Of a DNA stretch of 64,000 bases, positions 35,509 to 45,596 are shown piece after piece. The stretch comes from Neoalteromonas flava (GTDB lineage: Bacteria > Pseudomonadota > Gammaproteobacteria > Enterobacterales > Alteromonadaceae): contig NZ_PEAX01000001.1 in assembly GCF_002807685.1 (NCBI RefSeq), forward strand, positions 744,001 through 808,000, read 5' to 3'. The notes beneath the pieces are model-generated. The model saw only the letters and a list, made by a program, of their open reading frames with translations. It was not told the origin of the DNA and ran no database searches. A program made the translations under genes and the position numbers. The first letter of the stretch is position 1, and every line of letters begins with the position of its first letter.

Positions 35509-38349
35509 ATGGGCAATAATGACACATTTGCAGTCGGGCAACGCTGGATCAGTAATACCGAACCGGACCTCGGATTGGGTGCGATCATGGCGACCTCGCA
35601 CCGCACTGTCGACATTCTATTTCCAGCTACCGAAGAACAACGCACCTATTCATTAATGGATGCTCCATTAACACGACTAACCTTCGCGGTGGGTGACACC
35701 ATTAAGAGTCATGAAGGTTGGGACCTGCTGGTTAGCCACATTGAGGAACAAGACGGTGTGTTGAGTTACCATGGCATTCGCGAAGACACCAAGCAAGATG
35801 CCAAACTACACGAAATCCAACTCGATCATCATATCCGCTTAAATCAGCCAGAAAAACGCTTATTCAGTGGTCAACTGGATGATCCCAAATGGTTTGACTT
35901 ACGCCATGATTGCTTGCACTACCAACATCAACATTACACATCACCAACCTTGGGGCTCGCGGGAGCGCGATTAGAGCTCATTCCGCACCAAATCCATATT
36001 GCCTCAGAAGTTGGAAAACGTTATGCCCCTCGAGTATTACTCGCCGATGAAGTTGGCTTGGGCAAAACCATCGAAGCTGCGCTTATCGCCCACCAACAAA
36101 TCCAAACCGGGCGAGCCCAACGAATTCTGATCGTGGTACCGGACAGTTTAGTGCATCAATGGCTGGTTGAAATGCTGCGTCGAGTCAATCTTAGTTTTGC
36201 CGTATTTGATGACAGTCGCTACACAGCCATTCAAGAAGAGCAAGGCACCACGAGCAACCCATTTGAAACCGAACAGTTGGTGCTGTGTTCATTGGATTTT
36301 TTCACCGCTAATCCAGATGTCTGTACTCAAGCAGTAGCCGCTACATGGGACTTGCTGATTGTGGATGAGGCGCATCATTTACAGTGGCAACCGAATAATC
36401 CTTCATTGGGCTACCAGATCGTCGAACAGTTAGCCAGTGCGACTAAAGGGGTATTACTGCTAACTGCTACACCAGATCAGCTTGGCCATGAAAGCCATTT
36501 CGCGCGCTTACGCTTACTTGATCCTGCACGCTTTCATGATTATGCCGCATTTCTGCAGGAAGAGGCCCACTATGGTGAGCTTGCAACGGCTGTGGAGCCA
36601 TTACTGAATCACACCATTCCCAGTGCCAGTGAAGCCGAGAAATTACAGCAGGTCGCCGGCGACTGGCTTACTGACGAAATGGATCTCAGCGATGCCACAA
36701 TACGAGAAACCGTGATCGACCGGCTGATTGACCAACACGGCACGGGCCGCGTGTTATTCCGCAATCGACGTGCGGCTATCCAAGGATTTCCTTCGCGCCG
36801 AGTGCATCCGCATCCACTCGAAGTCCCCAGCGTTTATCAAACACTATTGCAACAACATGGTGAAGACCTTGCTGTACAGTTGCATCCTGAGCAACAAGCT
36901 GAAGTGTTTGAGCAGTGGCTGACTGAAGACCCGCGAGTCGCTTGGTTACTCGACTTTTTAGCTGGCTGCAAACCGCAAAAGGTACTGGTTATTTGCGCCA
37001 GTGCGGTCACTGCGCAGCAATTGGCTGAACATGTCCGAGTTAAAACCGGGATCCGCCAAACTGTGTTTCATGAAGGTATGTCACTGCTCGAGCGTGATAA
37101 AGCCGCGCACTACTTCGCCCAAGTAGAAGACGGCGCACAGGTACTGATCTGCAGCGAAATCGGCTCAGAAGGACGCAACTTTCAGTTTGCCAATCAGTTA
37201 GTCTTGTTTGACTTACCCATGGTGCCTGATCTGTTGGAACAACGCATTGGCCGCTTGGATCGTATCGGACAAACCCAAGACATTGATATTCATGTGCCAT
37301 TTTTCAACAATGCCAGCCAAGCTCGCTTATTCGATTGGTATCAGAACGGCTTAAATGCATTTGAAAAAACCTGCCCTATTGGGACCCGCGTATTCGAAGA
37401 AGTTCGTGAACTGCTATTTACTGCGTTACTGGATCCGCTCAATACCGACCATCAACAAAGGTTGATTGAGGCTACGCAAGAACTGCATCAACAGTACACC
37501 AAACAGTTGGAGCAAGGGCGCGATAAATTACTCGAAATTAATGCTTCCGGATTGGGTAAGGTAGATCCACTGTTGGATGCGATAGCCGCGAATGACGTTG
37601 CCCAGACCTTACCCAACTTTATGAATCGCCTACTCGATGCGTTAGGTGTACAGCAAGAAGAAAAAGACGCACACAGTTTTGTTTTAATGCCTACTGAGTC
37701 CATGGTCAATCATCTACCAGGCTTGGATCATGAGGGCATGGAAGTTACCTATCGACGTACTACTGCGACTCGAATGGAGCACCTGCAATTCATCAGTTGG
37801 GATCACCCATTAGTGCACAATGCCATGGATGTAGTACTGACCGATGTTTTGGGTAAAAGCAGTATGGCCTTTATTAAACAGCCAGAGCTGCCCAAAGGGG
37901 CCTACTTTGTTCAGGCTAGCTTTACCATCAGTGGCAAAGCGCCGCGTCATCTGCAACTAGAAACCTATCTGCCCGCGACACCAATTTTGGTTACCTTGGA
38001 TGCCAAGGGGCAAGCGGTAGACTTAACGCCCGAGCGTTTATTCAGTGTTAACAAAAAGGTGGCAATGAAACTACTTGGCGCACTAAAACCTGCCATTCAA
38101 CAAAACCTTGAGCATGCTGAGCGTATCGCGCACCAACAGGCCAATCAGATCCAGCATGATGCTATCGCTGCTATGCACAAACATTTGGGGGGGGAAGCTG
38201 AGCGCTTAAGCATGTTAGCTAAACACAATCCGTCTATTCGGCCCGAAGAAATCACCTTTATTGAAGCGCAAGTAAACGCCCTGAATGACGTGATGCAAAG
38301 TGCCCAATTACAGCTCGATGCAATCCGTTTATTGGTGAATAACCCCTAA
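35509..38349 (+). CDS. rapA: RNA polymerase-associated protein RapA
   Basis: A 946-residue SWI2/SNF2 ATPase close in length to E. coli RapA (968). The N-terminal Tudor-like part begins FAVGQRWISNTEPDLGLG; the helicase core shows LADEVGLGKTIEA (Walker A), VDEAHH (DEAH box), LLTATP, and the second lobe GSEGRNFQFAN and QRIGRLDRIGQ. It binds RNA polymerase and recycles it after transcription. The stop and the rluA start overlap as TAATG, so rluA is translationally coupled. Confidence 0.95.
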   Translation: MGNNDTFAVGQRWISNTEPDLGLGAIMATSHRTVDILFPATEEQRTYSLMDAPLTRLTFAVGDTIKSHEGWDLLVSHIEEQDGVLSYHGIREDTKQDAKLHEIQLDHHIRLNQPEKRLFSGQLDDPKWFDLRHDCLHYQHQHYTSPTLGLAGARLELIPHQIHIASEVGKRYAPRVLLADEVGLGKTIEAALIAHQQIQTGRAQRILIVVPDSLVHQWLVEMLRRVNLSFAVFDDSRYTAIQEEQGTTSNPFETEQLVLCSLDFFTANPDVCTQAVAATWDLLIVDEAHHLQWQPNNPSLGYQIVEQLASATKGVLLLTATPDQLGHESHFARLRLLDPARFHDYAAFLQEEAHYGELATAVEPLLNHTIPSASEAEKLQQVAGDWLTDEMDLSDATIRETVIDRLIDQHGTGRVLFRNRRAAIQGFPSRRVHPHPLEVPSVYQTLLQQHGEDLAVQLHPEQQAEVFEQWLTEDPRVAWLLDFLAGCKPQKVLVICASAVTAQQLAEHVRVKTGIRQTVFHEGMSLLERDKAAHYFAQVEDGAQVLICSEIGSEGRNFQFANQLVLFDLPMVPDLLEQRIGRLDRIGQTQDIDIHVPFFNNASQARLFDWYQNGLNAFEKTCPIGTRVFEEVRELLFTALLDPLNTDHQQRLIEATQELHQQYTKQLEQGRDKLLEINASGLGKVDPLLDAIAANDVAQTLPNFMNRLLDALGVQQEEKDAHSFVLMPTESMVNHLPGLDHEGMEVTYRRTTATRMEHLQFISWDHPLVHNAMDVVLTDVLGKSSMAFIKQPELPKGAYFVQASFTISGKAPRHLQLETYLPATPILVTLDAKGQAVDLTPERLFSVNKKVAMKLLGALKPAIQQNLEHAERIAHQQANQIQHDAIAAMHKHLGGEAERLSMLAKHNPSIRPEEITFIEAQVNALNDVMQSAQLQLDAIRLLVNNP

Positions 38350-39107
38350 TGGTGTTGTTACATTACGAACCGCCAACGGATCCGTATTTATCTATCGTTT
38401 ATCGCGACGATGATATTATTGTGCTCGACAAGCCCAGCGGATTACTCAGTGTGCAAGGTCGAGCAGCGGCTCACTTTGATAGTATCCAAACACGGGTACA
38501 GCGAGTTTTCCCTACCGCTAGCGTTGTCCATCGCCTTGATATGGCTACCAGCGGACTTCTGGTAATGGCCTTGAACAAACCCGCCAATAGTCATCTATCA
38601 CGGCAATTCCAGCAGCGTAAGGTGAGTAAAACCTATTATGCTCGCGTGTACGGACAAGTAACCCCGGCACAAGGCAAAGTCGAGTTGCCATTAATTTGCG
38701 ATTGGCCCAATCGCCCGAAACAAATGGTAGATCATGAGCACGGCAAACCCTCTGTGACGGAATACACGGTAGAGCAACAGGACGCGTTCAGTGCATTGGT
38801 GCGCCTCAACCCGATAACCGGGCGTTCACATCAATTGCGCGTGCACATGCAAGCACTCGGATATCCGATATTGGGCGATCGCTTATACGCTGAAGGCGAA
38901 GCTTTGCGCGTGTCGCCGCGTTTACTTTTGCATGCCACAACACTTGAATTTGATCACCCAACTCAGCCAAAACGCATGCAGTTTCGTTCAGAGCATCCTT
39001 TCAGCTGTGAACCAACTCCAGACAGCTATTATCAACATCAAGGATTTATTCGGGTTGATCAAAATGCAGAAATCGCGACAAGCGCCGATAACAAAACATC
39101 CACTTAA
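38349..39107 (+). CDS. rluA: rRNA/tRNA pseudouridine synthase RluA
   Basis: A 252-residue RluA-family synthase lacking an S4 domain, as in E. coli RluA, which modifies U746 of 23S rRNA and U32 of several tRNAs. The catalytic Asp is in VVHRLDMATSGLL; LICDWPNRPKQMV and GRSHQLRVHMQALGYPILGD are the RluA-type signature segments. The rapA-rluA pairing supports this assignment over other family members. Residues after about 225 form a short unstructured tail. Confidence 0.92.
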   Translation: MVLLHYEPPTDPYLSIVYRDDDIIVLDKPSGLLSVQGRAAAHFDSIQTRVQRVFPTASVVHRLDMATSGLLVMALNKPANSHLSRQFQQRKVSKTYYARVYGQVTPAQGKVELPLICDWPNRPKQMVDHEHGKPSVTEYTVEQQDAFSALVRLNPITGRSHQLRVHMQALGYPILGDRLYAEGEALRVSPRLLLHATTLEFDHPTQPKRMQFRSEHPFSCEPTPDSYYQHQGFIRVDQNAEIATSADNKTST

Positions 39108-39134
39108 ATCTGCGCCGCGAGAGTCTGAGTAGTT

Positions 39135-39974
39135 GTGCTTAGGATCGTACTGACAATTCTGCAAGTTTTGCTACTTAGCCTTATGCTGAGCTGGCTGAGC
39201 GTGCATGCACAAGCGCTGCCAAACGCGGAGCTATTGCATACCGATACGCAAAATCGATTGCCGCAAGCCAGTGTTGAAACCATTCTAGCCGGCACAGAAC
39301 AAGTCCCAGTCACCTCCACGTCAGCAAGCCTGCCCCTTACCCGAGGCGTCGCCATCATTATCAGTGATCACCTCGATGGAGTGTTTGGCGATGATGGCAT
39401 TAGCGTTATCGCCCAGTCGCTGAATGAGTGGGGTTGGCATACGGTAATCTTGCCTGCGCCGGTACCGAATTTAAGTAGCGAAGAAATAGCTGATGCTGAA
39501 GCTATGAATGCGTTGAGCGCGCAGGTTACCTTTACCAGTGAAGCCCGGACGCGTTATGGGTTGTCATTGAGTCAACGTATGCAAGGGGTCGCCGAATTAG
39601 TGCAAACAGTACCGGGATATCGGCTTGTCATCGCGCGTGGCATTGCGGCTGCTGGTTTGATCTCACTGTATCAGCAAGGGGCGTTAGCCGAGCCCGACAG
39701 TTTAGTTATAACGGGGCCTTTCTGGCCAAACCAAAGCTTTAATCAACAACTCCCAGTGGAACTCGCTCAAACTCCTTTTCCAGTGCTTGATATTACCAGT
39801 GAGTGGGATAATCGCTGGAGTCTGCAGACGATTGATGCGCGGCGCAAAGCTGCAGTTACCGAACTTAAATTGCACTATCGTCAACGTGATATCGTTGGCA
39901 CCGTCTACACTGAACAACAATATTTAGCCCTCGCCAAGCAAATCTATGGCTGGATCACCTATTTGGGCTGGTAA
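39135..39974 (+). CDS. DUF3530 family secreted alpha/beta-hydrolase-like protein
   Basis: A 279-residue protein with a signal peptide (residues 1-26, ending VHAQA) and a DUF3530 domain: GVAIIISDHLDGVFGDDGI (SDHLDGVF), LNEWGWHTVILPAPVP and the WNRW-like segment DITSEWDNRWSLQT. The fold resembles alpha/beta hydrolases, but an obvious GxSxG nucleophile elbow is absent (IARGIAAAG occupies that place), so catalysis is doubtful. The GTG start follows rluA after 27 bases. Confidence 0.75.
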   Translation: MLRIVLTILQVLLLSLMLSWLSVHAQALPNAELLHTDTQNRLPQASVETILAGTEQVPVTSTSASLPLTRGVAIIISDHLDGVFGDDGISVIAQSLNEWGWHTVILPAPVPNLSSEEIADAEAMNALSAQVTFTSEARTRYGLSLSQRMQGVAELVQTVPGYRLVIARGIAAAGLISLYQQGALAEPDSLVITGPFWPNQSFNQQLPVELAQTPFPVLDITSEWDNRWSLQTIDARRKAAVTELKLHYRQRDIVGTVYTEQQYLALAKQIYGWITYLGW

Positions 39975-40094
39975 ATATTCAATTATTTTTCAAATGCTTT
40001 TTCAATATTCGGTGCTGCAACTCGGGCTCTTCAGGTAATTTTTTAAAAGCCGTCTATACTCTTCTTATACGATTAATATTTAGATGTCATAGGC

Positions 40095-40415
40095 GTGCAA
40101 ATAGCATCATTTATCGACCAAAAGTCACAACAGCTCATCTACTATCTCAGTGCGTATTGGCGACGTGAACTGCCACACGCTGAGTTAGAGCTATTCTTTT
40201 GGGATACTCTAGAAGAATGGAGCCAAGTTGACGATAGAACCCAACCTTACAGTCAAAAGGAACGGGTATTTTGGCACGTGTTGCATCAGATGCATTTCTG
40301 GCCCGACAGCAAATTAGCCAGTGACCCTATCTTGCATGATGAACTAAGTAACTGTCTGCATTACCTTGAAGGGCGCGGTTTATGCCCGTTTGATTGCATT
40401 GGTATTCGTCCTTAA
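40095..40415 (+). CDS. Uncharacterised conserved 106-residue protein
   Basis: A soluble protein rich in Trp, His and Leu with no signal peptide; the segment WHVLHQMHFWPDSKLASDP and the end CLHYLEGRGLCPFDCIGIRP (CPFDCIGIRP) look conserved in composition, and I believe similar short proteins occur in Alteromonadales, but I cannot name a family or function. The start is GTG. It stands between the DUF3530 gene and a transporter. Confidence 0.6.
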   Translation: MQIASFIDQKSQQLIYYLSAYWRRELPHAELELFFWDTLEEWSQVDDRTQPYSQKERVFWHVLHQMHFWPDSKLASDPILHDELSNCLHYLEGRGLCPFDCIGIRP

Positions 40416-40511
40416 ACATCTCTCGCTCGGTTTCTATCGATAAACCAAGACTACCGCGCAAATTTTTGCTAACGTTTTAGTCGTTTACATCAGCCTTCAC
40501 GAGCGTGTTTT

Positions 40512-41885
40512 TTGTCTACCGTTTTATCTCCCTTGATCACTGCCATTAAGAACTATGGTGATAAGCGTATTCTAGCGATTTTCTGTTTTGGCATGGCCAG
40601 CGGTATGCCGTGGGTCATGATCGGCTCGGCGTTATCAGCATGGTTAAAAGACGGAGATTTATCACGCAGTTCAATCGGTTTATTTGGGGTTTTATTCGCC
40701 GCTTATAGCATCAACTTCCTTTGGTCACCACTGCTTGATAGAGTCAAGATCCCATGGTTAACCGCGCGTATGGGGCAACGTCGCAGTTGGATTTTAGTGA
40801 CCCAATGGGGTGTTATTTTAAGCTGCTTGAGTATGGCGAGTTTGGATCTGGAGCAACACTTATTTAGCATCGCCGTTGCAGGTCTTTGTATCGCCATTGC
40901 CAGTGCAACACAAGATATTGCTATTGATGCCTTTCGTATCGATGTAATTGAAAGTCACGAGAAACAAAAACTAAGTGCCGGTTCCGCCATGGCGACTGCG
41001 GGTTGGTGGACAGGCTATGGCGGTCTCGGCGCGATACCCTTTTTCTTGGCTGATTTACCTGGCTGGCAATGGCAAGATGTTTACTACGTATTGGCAGCTG
41101 TCATGCTGCTGTTACATCTTACTGTGTATTGGATTACCGAGCCCATTACGCAACGTGAAAACGTGCAGTTACGAGCAGCAGCGTATTACAGCCAGCGCTT
41201 AGAATCTCACTCTAAGCGATGGTATGCAGCTGCGTTGGCTTGGATTGCAGTAACCCTAGTCGAACCGTTCAAAGACTTCTTTTCGCGCAATGGCGTCAAG
41301 CTGGCGTTAACCATGTTGTTGTTCATTTTCTTATTTAAGATCGGTGAAGCCTTTTTGGGGCGCATGAGTATCGTGTTTTATAAGGAAATAGGTTTTACCA
41401 ACACCGAAATTGGTACTCTGTCAAAGCTGCTCAACTGGTGGGTAACCATCATCTTTGCGGTGATAGGCGGTATGGTTAATATGCGCTACGGAATCTATCG
41501 CGGATTGATGGTGGCCGGTATTGCCATGGCGGCGAGCAATCTGATGTTTTCGGTGATTGCCGAAGTGGGTCCGAGTAAACCGTTATTTATTGCTACCATC
41601 ATTGTTGATGGTTTCACCGCCGCATGGAGCACCGTTGCGCTGGTAGCCTTTATTTCGTTGCTGTGCAATAAAACATTTTCAGCGACTCAATATGCACTAA
41701 TGGCGTCATTAGGTAATTTCAGCCGCACGTTGTTGTCTTCCAGCAGCGGCTTTATGGTCGATGCACTGGATGGTAATTGGAGTCTGTTTTTCATTATCAC
41801 CGCGATGATGGTCACGCCAAGCTTGGTCTTGCTGTATAGCGTACGACACCGCATTACTGCGCTGGAGCAGGCGGATAAGCAGTAA
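40512..41885 (+). CDS. MFS transporter, AmpG-like
   Basis: A 457-residue 12-helix major-facilitator protein. FCFGMASGMPWVMIGSALSAW at the start, SATQDIAIDAFRID near residue 140 and the central loop fit the AmpG branch, which imports anhydro-muropeptides for peptidoglycan recycling; other members of the branch carry acetyl-CoA or unknown solutes. No amp or peptidoglycan genes adjoin, so the substrate is inferred from family only. The start is a TTG; no ATG is suitably placed. Confidence 0.75.
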   Translation: MSTVLSPLITAIKNYGDKRILAIFCFGMASGMPWVMIGSALSAWLKDGDLSRSSIGLFGVLFAAYSINFLWSPLLDRVKIPWLTARMGQRRSWILVTQWGVILSCLSMASLDLEQHLFSIAVAGLCIAIASATQDIAIDAFRIDVIESHEKQKLSAGSAMATAGWWTGYGGLGAIPFFLADLPGWQWQDVYYVLAAVMLLLHLTVYWITEPITQRENVQLRAAAYYSQRLESHSKRWYAAALAWIAVTLVEPFKDFFSRNGVKLALTMLLFIFLFKIGEAFLGRMSIVFYKEIGFTNTEIGTLSKLLNWWVTIIFAVIGGMVNMRYGIYRGLMVAGIAMAASNLMFSVIAEVGPSKPLFIATIIVDGFTAAWSTVALVAFISLLCNKTFSATQYALMASLGNFSRTLLSSSSGFMVDALDGNWSLFFIITAMMVTPSLVLLYSVRHRITALEQADKQ

Positions 41886-41899
41886 GTCAAGCCCAATTA

Positions 41900-42862
41900 C
41901 TACTGTTTGGTAAAAATTTGAACCTGATTGCGCCCGCCTTCTTTGGCAGCATACAATGCTTGATCAGCATCTTCTAACCAAGCTAAAGCAGTGGCATAAC
42001 CCGGATTGAACTCTGCTGCGCCAACACTGATGGTATAAGTGATTGTGGTGTCATCGTGCTTGACCTGAACCTTCTCAGCAGCTTTACGTAAACGTTCAGC
42101 CACATAATTGGCATGTGAAATCGGCGTATCGGGGAGCAAAATAGCAAACTCCTCACCGCCATAACGGCCAGCGTAATCGGTTTCACGAATAGATTTTTTG
42201 ATCACTTCAGCTAACGATTGGATGACCTTGTCGCCCGCTTGGTGTCCGTAGGTATCATTGACACGCTTGAAGTGGTCAATGTCGAGCATGATCACCGTTG
42301 CGGCTTCTTCCGTACGTAATGAACGCTTGAACTCACGTTCAAACTGTTCTTGCCAAAACCGGCGATTAAACAAGCGCGTTAATCCATCGACCCGACTCAT
42401 CTCTTCAAGCTCTGAGTTCAAGCGTTCAATATTCAATTTACCTAACGCTTGGTCGGTCACGTCATAAACCATGATGCAGACTTTTTCGATGCTTTCACCT
42501 AAAGAAGCTAAGGGGAAGATCGTAATGTTTTGATACATGTGATCAGACGCTGAGGTAATGGGTCGATTGGTACTAAATTTAAACAGAAATGGCCGCTGCT
42601 CCCAGATTAAAAAAGCAGGGGTTTGCAGATCAAACACAGGTTGAGCCTTGCGCTCTAACCATGCTTTATCGATTTCAGGAAACACAGAAAACAGGTTTTT
42701 GCCGACCACTGTGCTGGGTAGTTTCCCGCTGTGGTTCTCCATGAACTGATTCCACATTTCTACTTTGAAATCTCGATTGATCACTACAATGCCAACTTCG
42801 ATTGAGCCCAGCAAATCATATTGCCAATGCAATTCAGCGACTTCTTTTGCAGAATGGCTCAT
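41900..42862 (-). CDS. PAS-GGDEF diguanylate cyclase
   Basis: A 320-residue cytoplasmic enzyme: a PAS domain (about 15-125, EVGIVVINRDFKVEMWNQF) followed by a short coiled linker and a GGDEF domain (155-318) with GGEEF in GRYGGEEFAILLP and an RETD inhibitory site five residues before it. It should make c-di-GMP under control of the PAS signal. Its ATG overlaps the stop of the REC-CheC gene as ATGA, so the pair is translationally coupled and probably one signalling unit. Confidence 0.93.
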   Translation of the reverse strand: MSHSAKEVAELHWQYDLLGSIEVGIVVINRDFKVEMWNQFMENHSGKLPSTVVGKNLFSVFPEIDKAWLERKAQPVFDLQTPAFLIWEQRPFLFKFSTNRPITSASDHMYQNITIFPLASLGESIEKVCIMVYDVTDQALGKLNIERLNSELEEMSRVDGLTRLFNRRFWQEQFEREFKRSLRTEEAATVIMLDIDHFKRVNDTYGHQAGDKVIQSLAEVIKKSIRETDYAGRYGGEEFAILLPDTPISHANYVAERLRKAAEKVQVKHDDTTITYTISVGAAEFNPGYATALAWLEDADQALYAAKEGGRNQVQIFTKQ

Positions 42863-43902
42863 TCAAAACGCCCCTCGTTTACATTAATCAAGCGAGTGTA
42901 AACCTGCTCCATGGCTGAGCCAGGTATTAACAATAGCAAATCAAATTGAACATCGTGCTTTTCAATCGTGTAGGCAATTTCTATGGCCATCACCTTACCC
43001 CAGCGCGAAATGGTAGACTCTAACAACACGTCCAGATCACAATGACGGCCCAAAATAATTGGGTGATTGTGACTAAATTTAACATTCAATTGCTCAGAAA
43101 GCGCGTTTAAACAGGCGCCAATTAAGATGTTTGACACATCCATCAAAGCTTCAATTTCAAGCTGCTCGGTGACCTCATTAGCTTCGTACTTAAGCAATTC
43201 AACCAAGCTGGCAAAATTATTATCGTTAAATAATAACAAAGCTTCACCGGTGATACCCGCGCTCACAAAGCCTTTGGACACTGCCGATAGCATCGTGTTG
43301 CGCTGAACCTCGGCAATCGCCATGTGCAATTCGTTGGTTTCGAGTACATTTACATTCGGGATTGGCAAATGAATAAACTCACCAAACAACTGCGCTAAGC
43401 TTTCACCTGCACGTCCCATGGCAACATTAACCAGCTCCCGATACGCATCAATGCGGTCAATCGCTTTAGGCGTCGTTTCGGCTTTCTCACTGGATTCTTG
43501 TTGCTTAGCAATTTTACCGGTGGTCTCAGGTGCCCCTGTATAAACGCCGTATTGGGCGAGAATAGTGGTCAGTTTTTCATTATCGATAGGCTTGCGAATG
43601 AAATCGAGTGCACCGAGCGACATCATCCGATTACGTGCTTCAGGTTGAACGTCACCTGAAACAACAATCACTAACGTGGGTAAATCATGCTCACGAATGT
43701 ACTGCATGGTCTCATAGCCGTCCATAACCGGCATGTTGAGATCGAGGAAAAGCACATCACCCTTACCCGCTTTGATCTGGGTAATCGCATCTTCACCGTG
43801 TTCGGCAAAACTGACATCGACGTCCCAACCATCGGGGATCGAACGTGCCATTTGCCGGCGGGCAAATCCAGAGTCATCGCATATCAACACATTTGTGGTC
43901 AT
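42859..43902 (-). CDS. Response regulator fused to a CheC-type domain
   Basis: A 347-residue fusion. Residues 1-118 are a receiver domain (FLDLNMPVMDGYE holds the acceptor Asp). Residues about 150-340 are CheC-like, a phosphatase of CheY-phosphate: the first ExxN motif is ELVN near residue 155 with a Pro about 21 residues later, and the second is DVSN near 253, where Asp replaces the usual Glu. The protein may dephosphorylate its own or another receiver. It precedes a diguanylate cyclase gene in the same operon and follows thyA by 31 bases. Confidence 0.85.
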   Translation of the reverse strand: MTTNVLICDDSGFARRQMARSIPDGWDVDVSFAEHGEDAITQIKAGKGDVLFLDLNMPVMDGYETMQYIREHDLPTLVIVVSGDVQPEARNRMMSLGALDFIRKPIDNEKLTTILAQYGVYTGAPETTGKIAKQQESSEKAETTPKAIDRIDAYRELVNVAMGRAGESLAQLFGEFIHLPIPNVNVLETNELHMAIAEVQRNTMLSAVSKGFVSAGITGEALLLFNDNNFASLVELLKYEANEVTEQLEIEALMDVSNILIGACLNALSEQLNVKFSHNHPIILGRHCDLDVLLESTISRWGKVMAIEIAYTIEKHDVQFDLLLLIPGSAMEQVYTRLINVNEGRFE

Positions 43903-43933
43903 CGCTTTCCTACTACCGTTTCTACTACGCCTA

Positions 43934-44767
43934 TCAAATCGCTACAGGTGCTTTAATATGCGGATGAGCTTGATAGTTACATAGCTCAAAATCGGCATAT
44001 TCAAAGGCAAAAATATCTTTCACCGCGGGATTTATCTGCATCGTCGGGAGCGGATAGGGTTCTCGGCTGAGCTGTTCATTCGCCTGCTCTAAATGGTTCA
44101 CATATAAATGGGCATCACCTAAGGTGTGTACAAAATCACCCAATTTTAGATCACACACTTGTGCCACCATCATGGTCAGCAAGGCATAGCTGGCGATATT
44201 AAATGGAACGCCAAGAAACACATCGCCACTGCGCTGATACAGCTGGCAAGACAACTTTCCGTCCAGCACGTAAAACTGAAACAGGGTATGGCACGGTGGT
44301 AAGGCCTGCTTGCCGTGCGCCGCATTTTCTTTGGGTGACATAGAAGTATCTGGCAGCACCGCTGGATTCCAGGCACTAACAATAAGGCGGCGAGAATCCG
44401 GATTATGCTTAATTTGTTGAATAACGTCGGCGATTTGGTCAATAACTTCGCCGTTTGCACCGGTCCAGCTGCGCCATTGCTTACCATAAACCGGCCCGAG
44501 TTCACCCTCGTCAGTCGCCCATTCATCCCAAATGGAAACGCCGTTTTCAGTCAAATACGCAATATTAGTTTCGCCTTTCAAAAACCACAGTAGTTCATGA
44601 ATGATGCTGCGCATATGGCATTTTTTGGTGGTCACTAAGGGAAATCCCTCGGCCAAATCAAAGCGCATCTGATAGCCGAAAACACTAATAGTGCCGGTGC
44701 CTGTGCGATCATCTTTGCGCACCCCGTTGGCTAAAATGTGTCGCATTAACTCGTGATACTGTTGCAT
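43934..44767 (-). CDS. thyA: Thymidylate synthase
   Basis: A 277-residue ThyA that methylates dUMP to dTMP with methylene-tetrahydrofolate. The catalytic Cys is in [12 protein letters not shown]; other conserved blocks are GKQWRSW near the front, [30 protein letters not shown] and GDAHLYVNH. It is slightly longer than E. coli ThyA (264) owing to an insert near residue 155 ([14 protein letters not shown]). Its ATG abuts the lgt stop codon with no spacer, the usual lgt-thyA arrangement. Confidence 0.97.
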   Translation of the reverse strand: MQQYHELMRHILANGVRKDDRTGTGTISVFGYQMRFDLAEGFPLVTTKKCHMRSIIHELLWFLKGETNIAYLTENGVSIWDEWATDEGELGPVYGKQWRSWTGANGEVIDQIADVIQQIKHNPDSRRLIVSAWNPAVLPDTSMSPKENAAHGKQALPPCHTLFQFYVLDGKLSCQLYQRSGDVFLGVPFNIASYALLTMMVAQVCDLKLGDFVHTLGDAHLYVNHLEQANEQLSREPYPLPTMQINPAVKDIFAFEYADFELCNYQAHPHIKAPVAI

Positions 44768-45592
44768 TTACTTCTTTTGACCTTGCTGTTTCATTGGACT
44801 ATCAATTTGTCCGTGACGGTAGCCATACACTATCAACCCAGTGCCTAAGGCAATCATTGGGATACATAATAACTGACCTTGCGACAATCCAAAAGAATAA
44901 AGACCTAAGTGGCTGTCTGGCTCCCTAAAGAACTCAATAATAAAGCGGAAACAACCATAGCCTAAGAGGAAAAGTCCGCCAATCGCCCCTCTGGGCCGGG
45001 GCTTCGCTGAATACCACCACAACAACACAAAGAGCACCACACCTTCTAAAGCAAATTCGTATAACTGCGAGGGATGGCGCGGATAATTTCCGGCACCGGG
45101 GAATATGACTCCCCACGGAACGTCTGTGGTACGCCCCCACAACTCGGCATTAATGAAGTTGCCAAGTCGACCCGCACCTAATCCAATCGGCACCAAGGGG
45201 GCGACAAAATCACCGAGCGTGAGAAAGCGCATATTCATCTTGCGTGCATACAAAGCGATAGCCGTGATCACCCCCAAAAGGCCACCATGGAAAGACATTC
45301 CCCCGGTCCATATTTTTACCAAATAGAGTGGGTCGGACAGGAATAAGTCAAATTGATAGAACAGGACATAGCCGACTCGACCACCGATGATAACGCCGAG
45401 AAAACCCCAGAATAAAAAGTCACTCAGTTGCTCTTTGCTCCAGCCCACTCTGGCTAGGCGCTGCTTGGCGAGAAAAAACGCAGCTACAAAGCCAATTAAA
45501 TACATCAGCCCATACCAGCGCACAGCCAGCGGGCCAATGGAAAAAATGATCGGGTCAATGTTAGGGAATACCCAATACTGTTGTTCTGTCAC
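44768..45592 (-). CDS. lgt: Prolipoprotein diacylglyceryl transferase
   Basis: A 274-residue inner-membrane enzyme with seven hydrophobic helices that moves diacylglycerol from phosphatidylglycerol to the lipobox Cys of prolipoproteins. The Lgt signature [14 protein letters not shown] is present, along with [11 protein letters not shown] and FHGGLLGV. Start is GTG. It is coupled to the TSUP gene upstream (4 bases) and thyA downstream (0 bases). Confidence 0.97.
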   Translation of the reverse strand: MTEQQYWVFPNIDPIIFSIGPLAVRWYGLMYLIGFVAAFFLAKQRLARVGWSKEQLSDFLFWGFLGVIIGGRVGYVLFYQFDLFLSDPLYLVKIWTGGMSFHGGLLGVITAIALYARKMNMRFLTLGDFVAPLVPIGLGAGRLGNFINAELWGRTTDVPWGVIFPGAGNYPRHPSQLYEFALEGVVLFVLLWWYSAKPRPRGAIGGLFLLGYGCFRFIIEFFREPDSHLGLYSFGLSQGQLLCIPMIALGTGLIVYGYRHGQIDSPMKQQGQKK

Positions 45593-45596
45593 GTTG

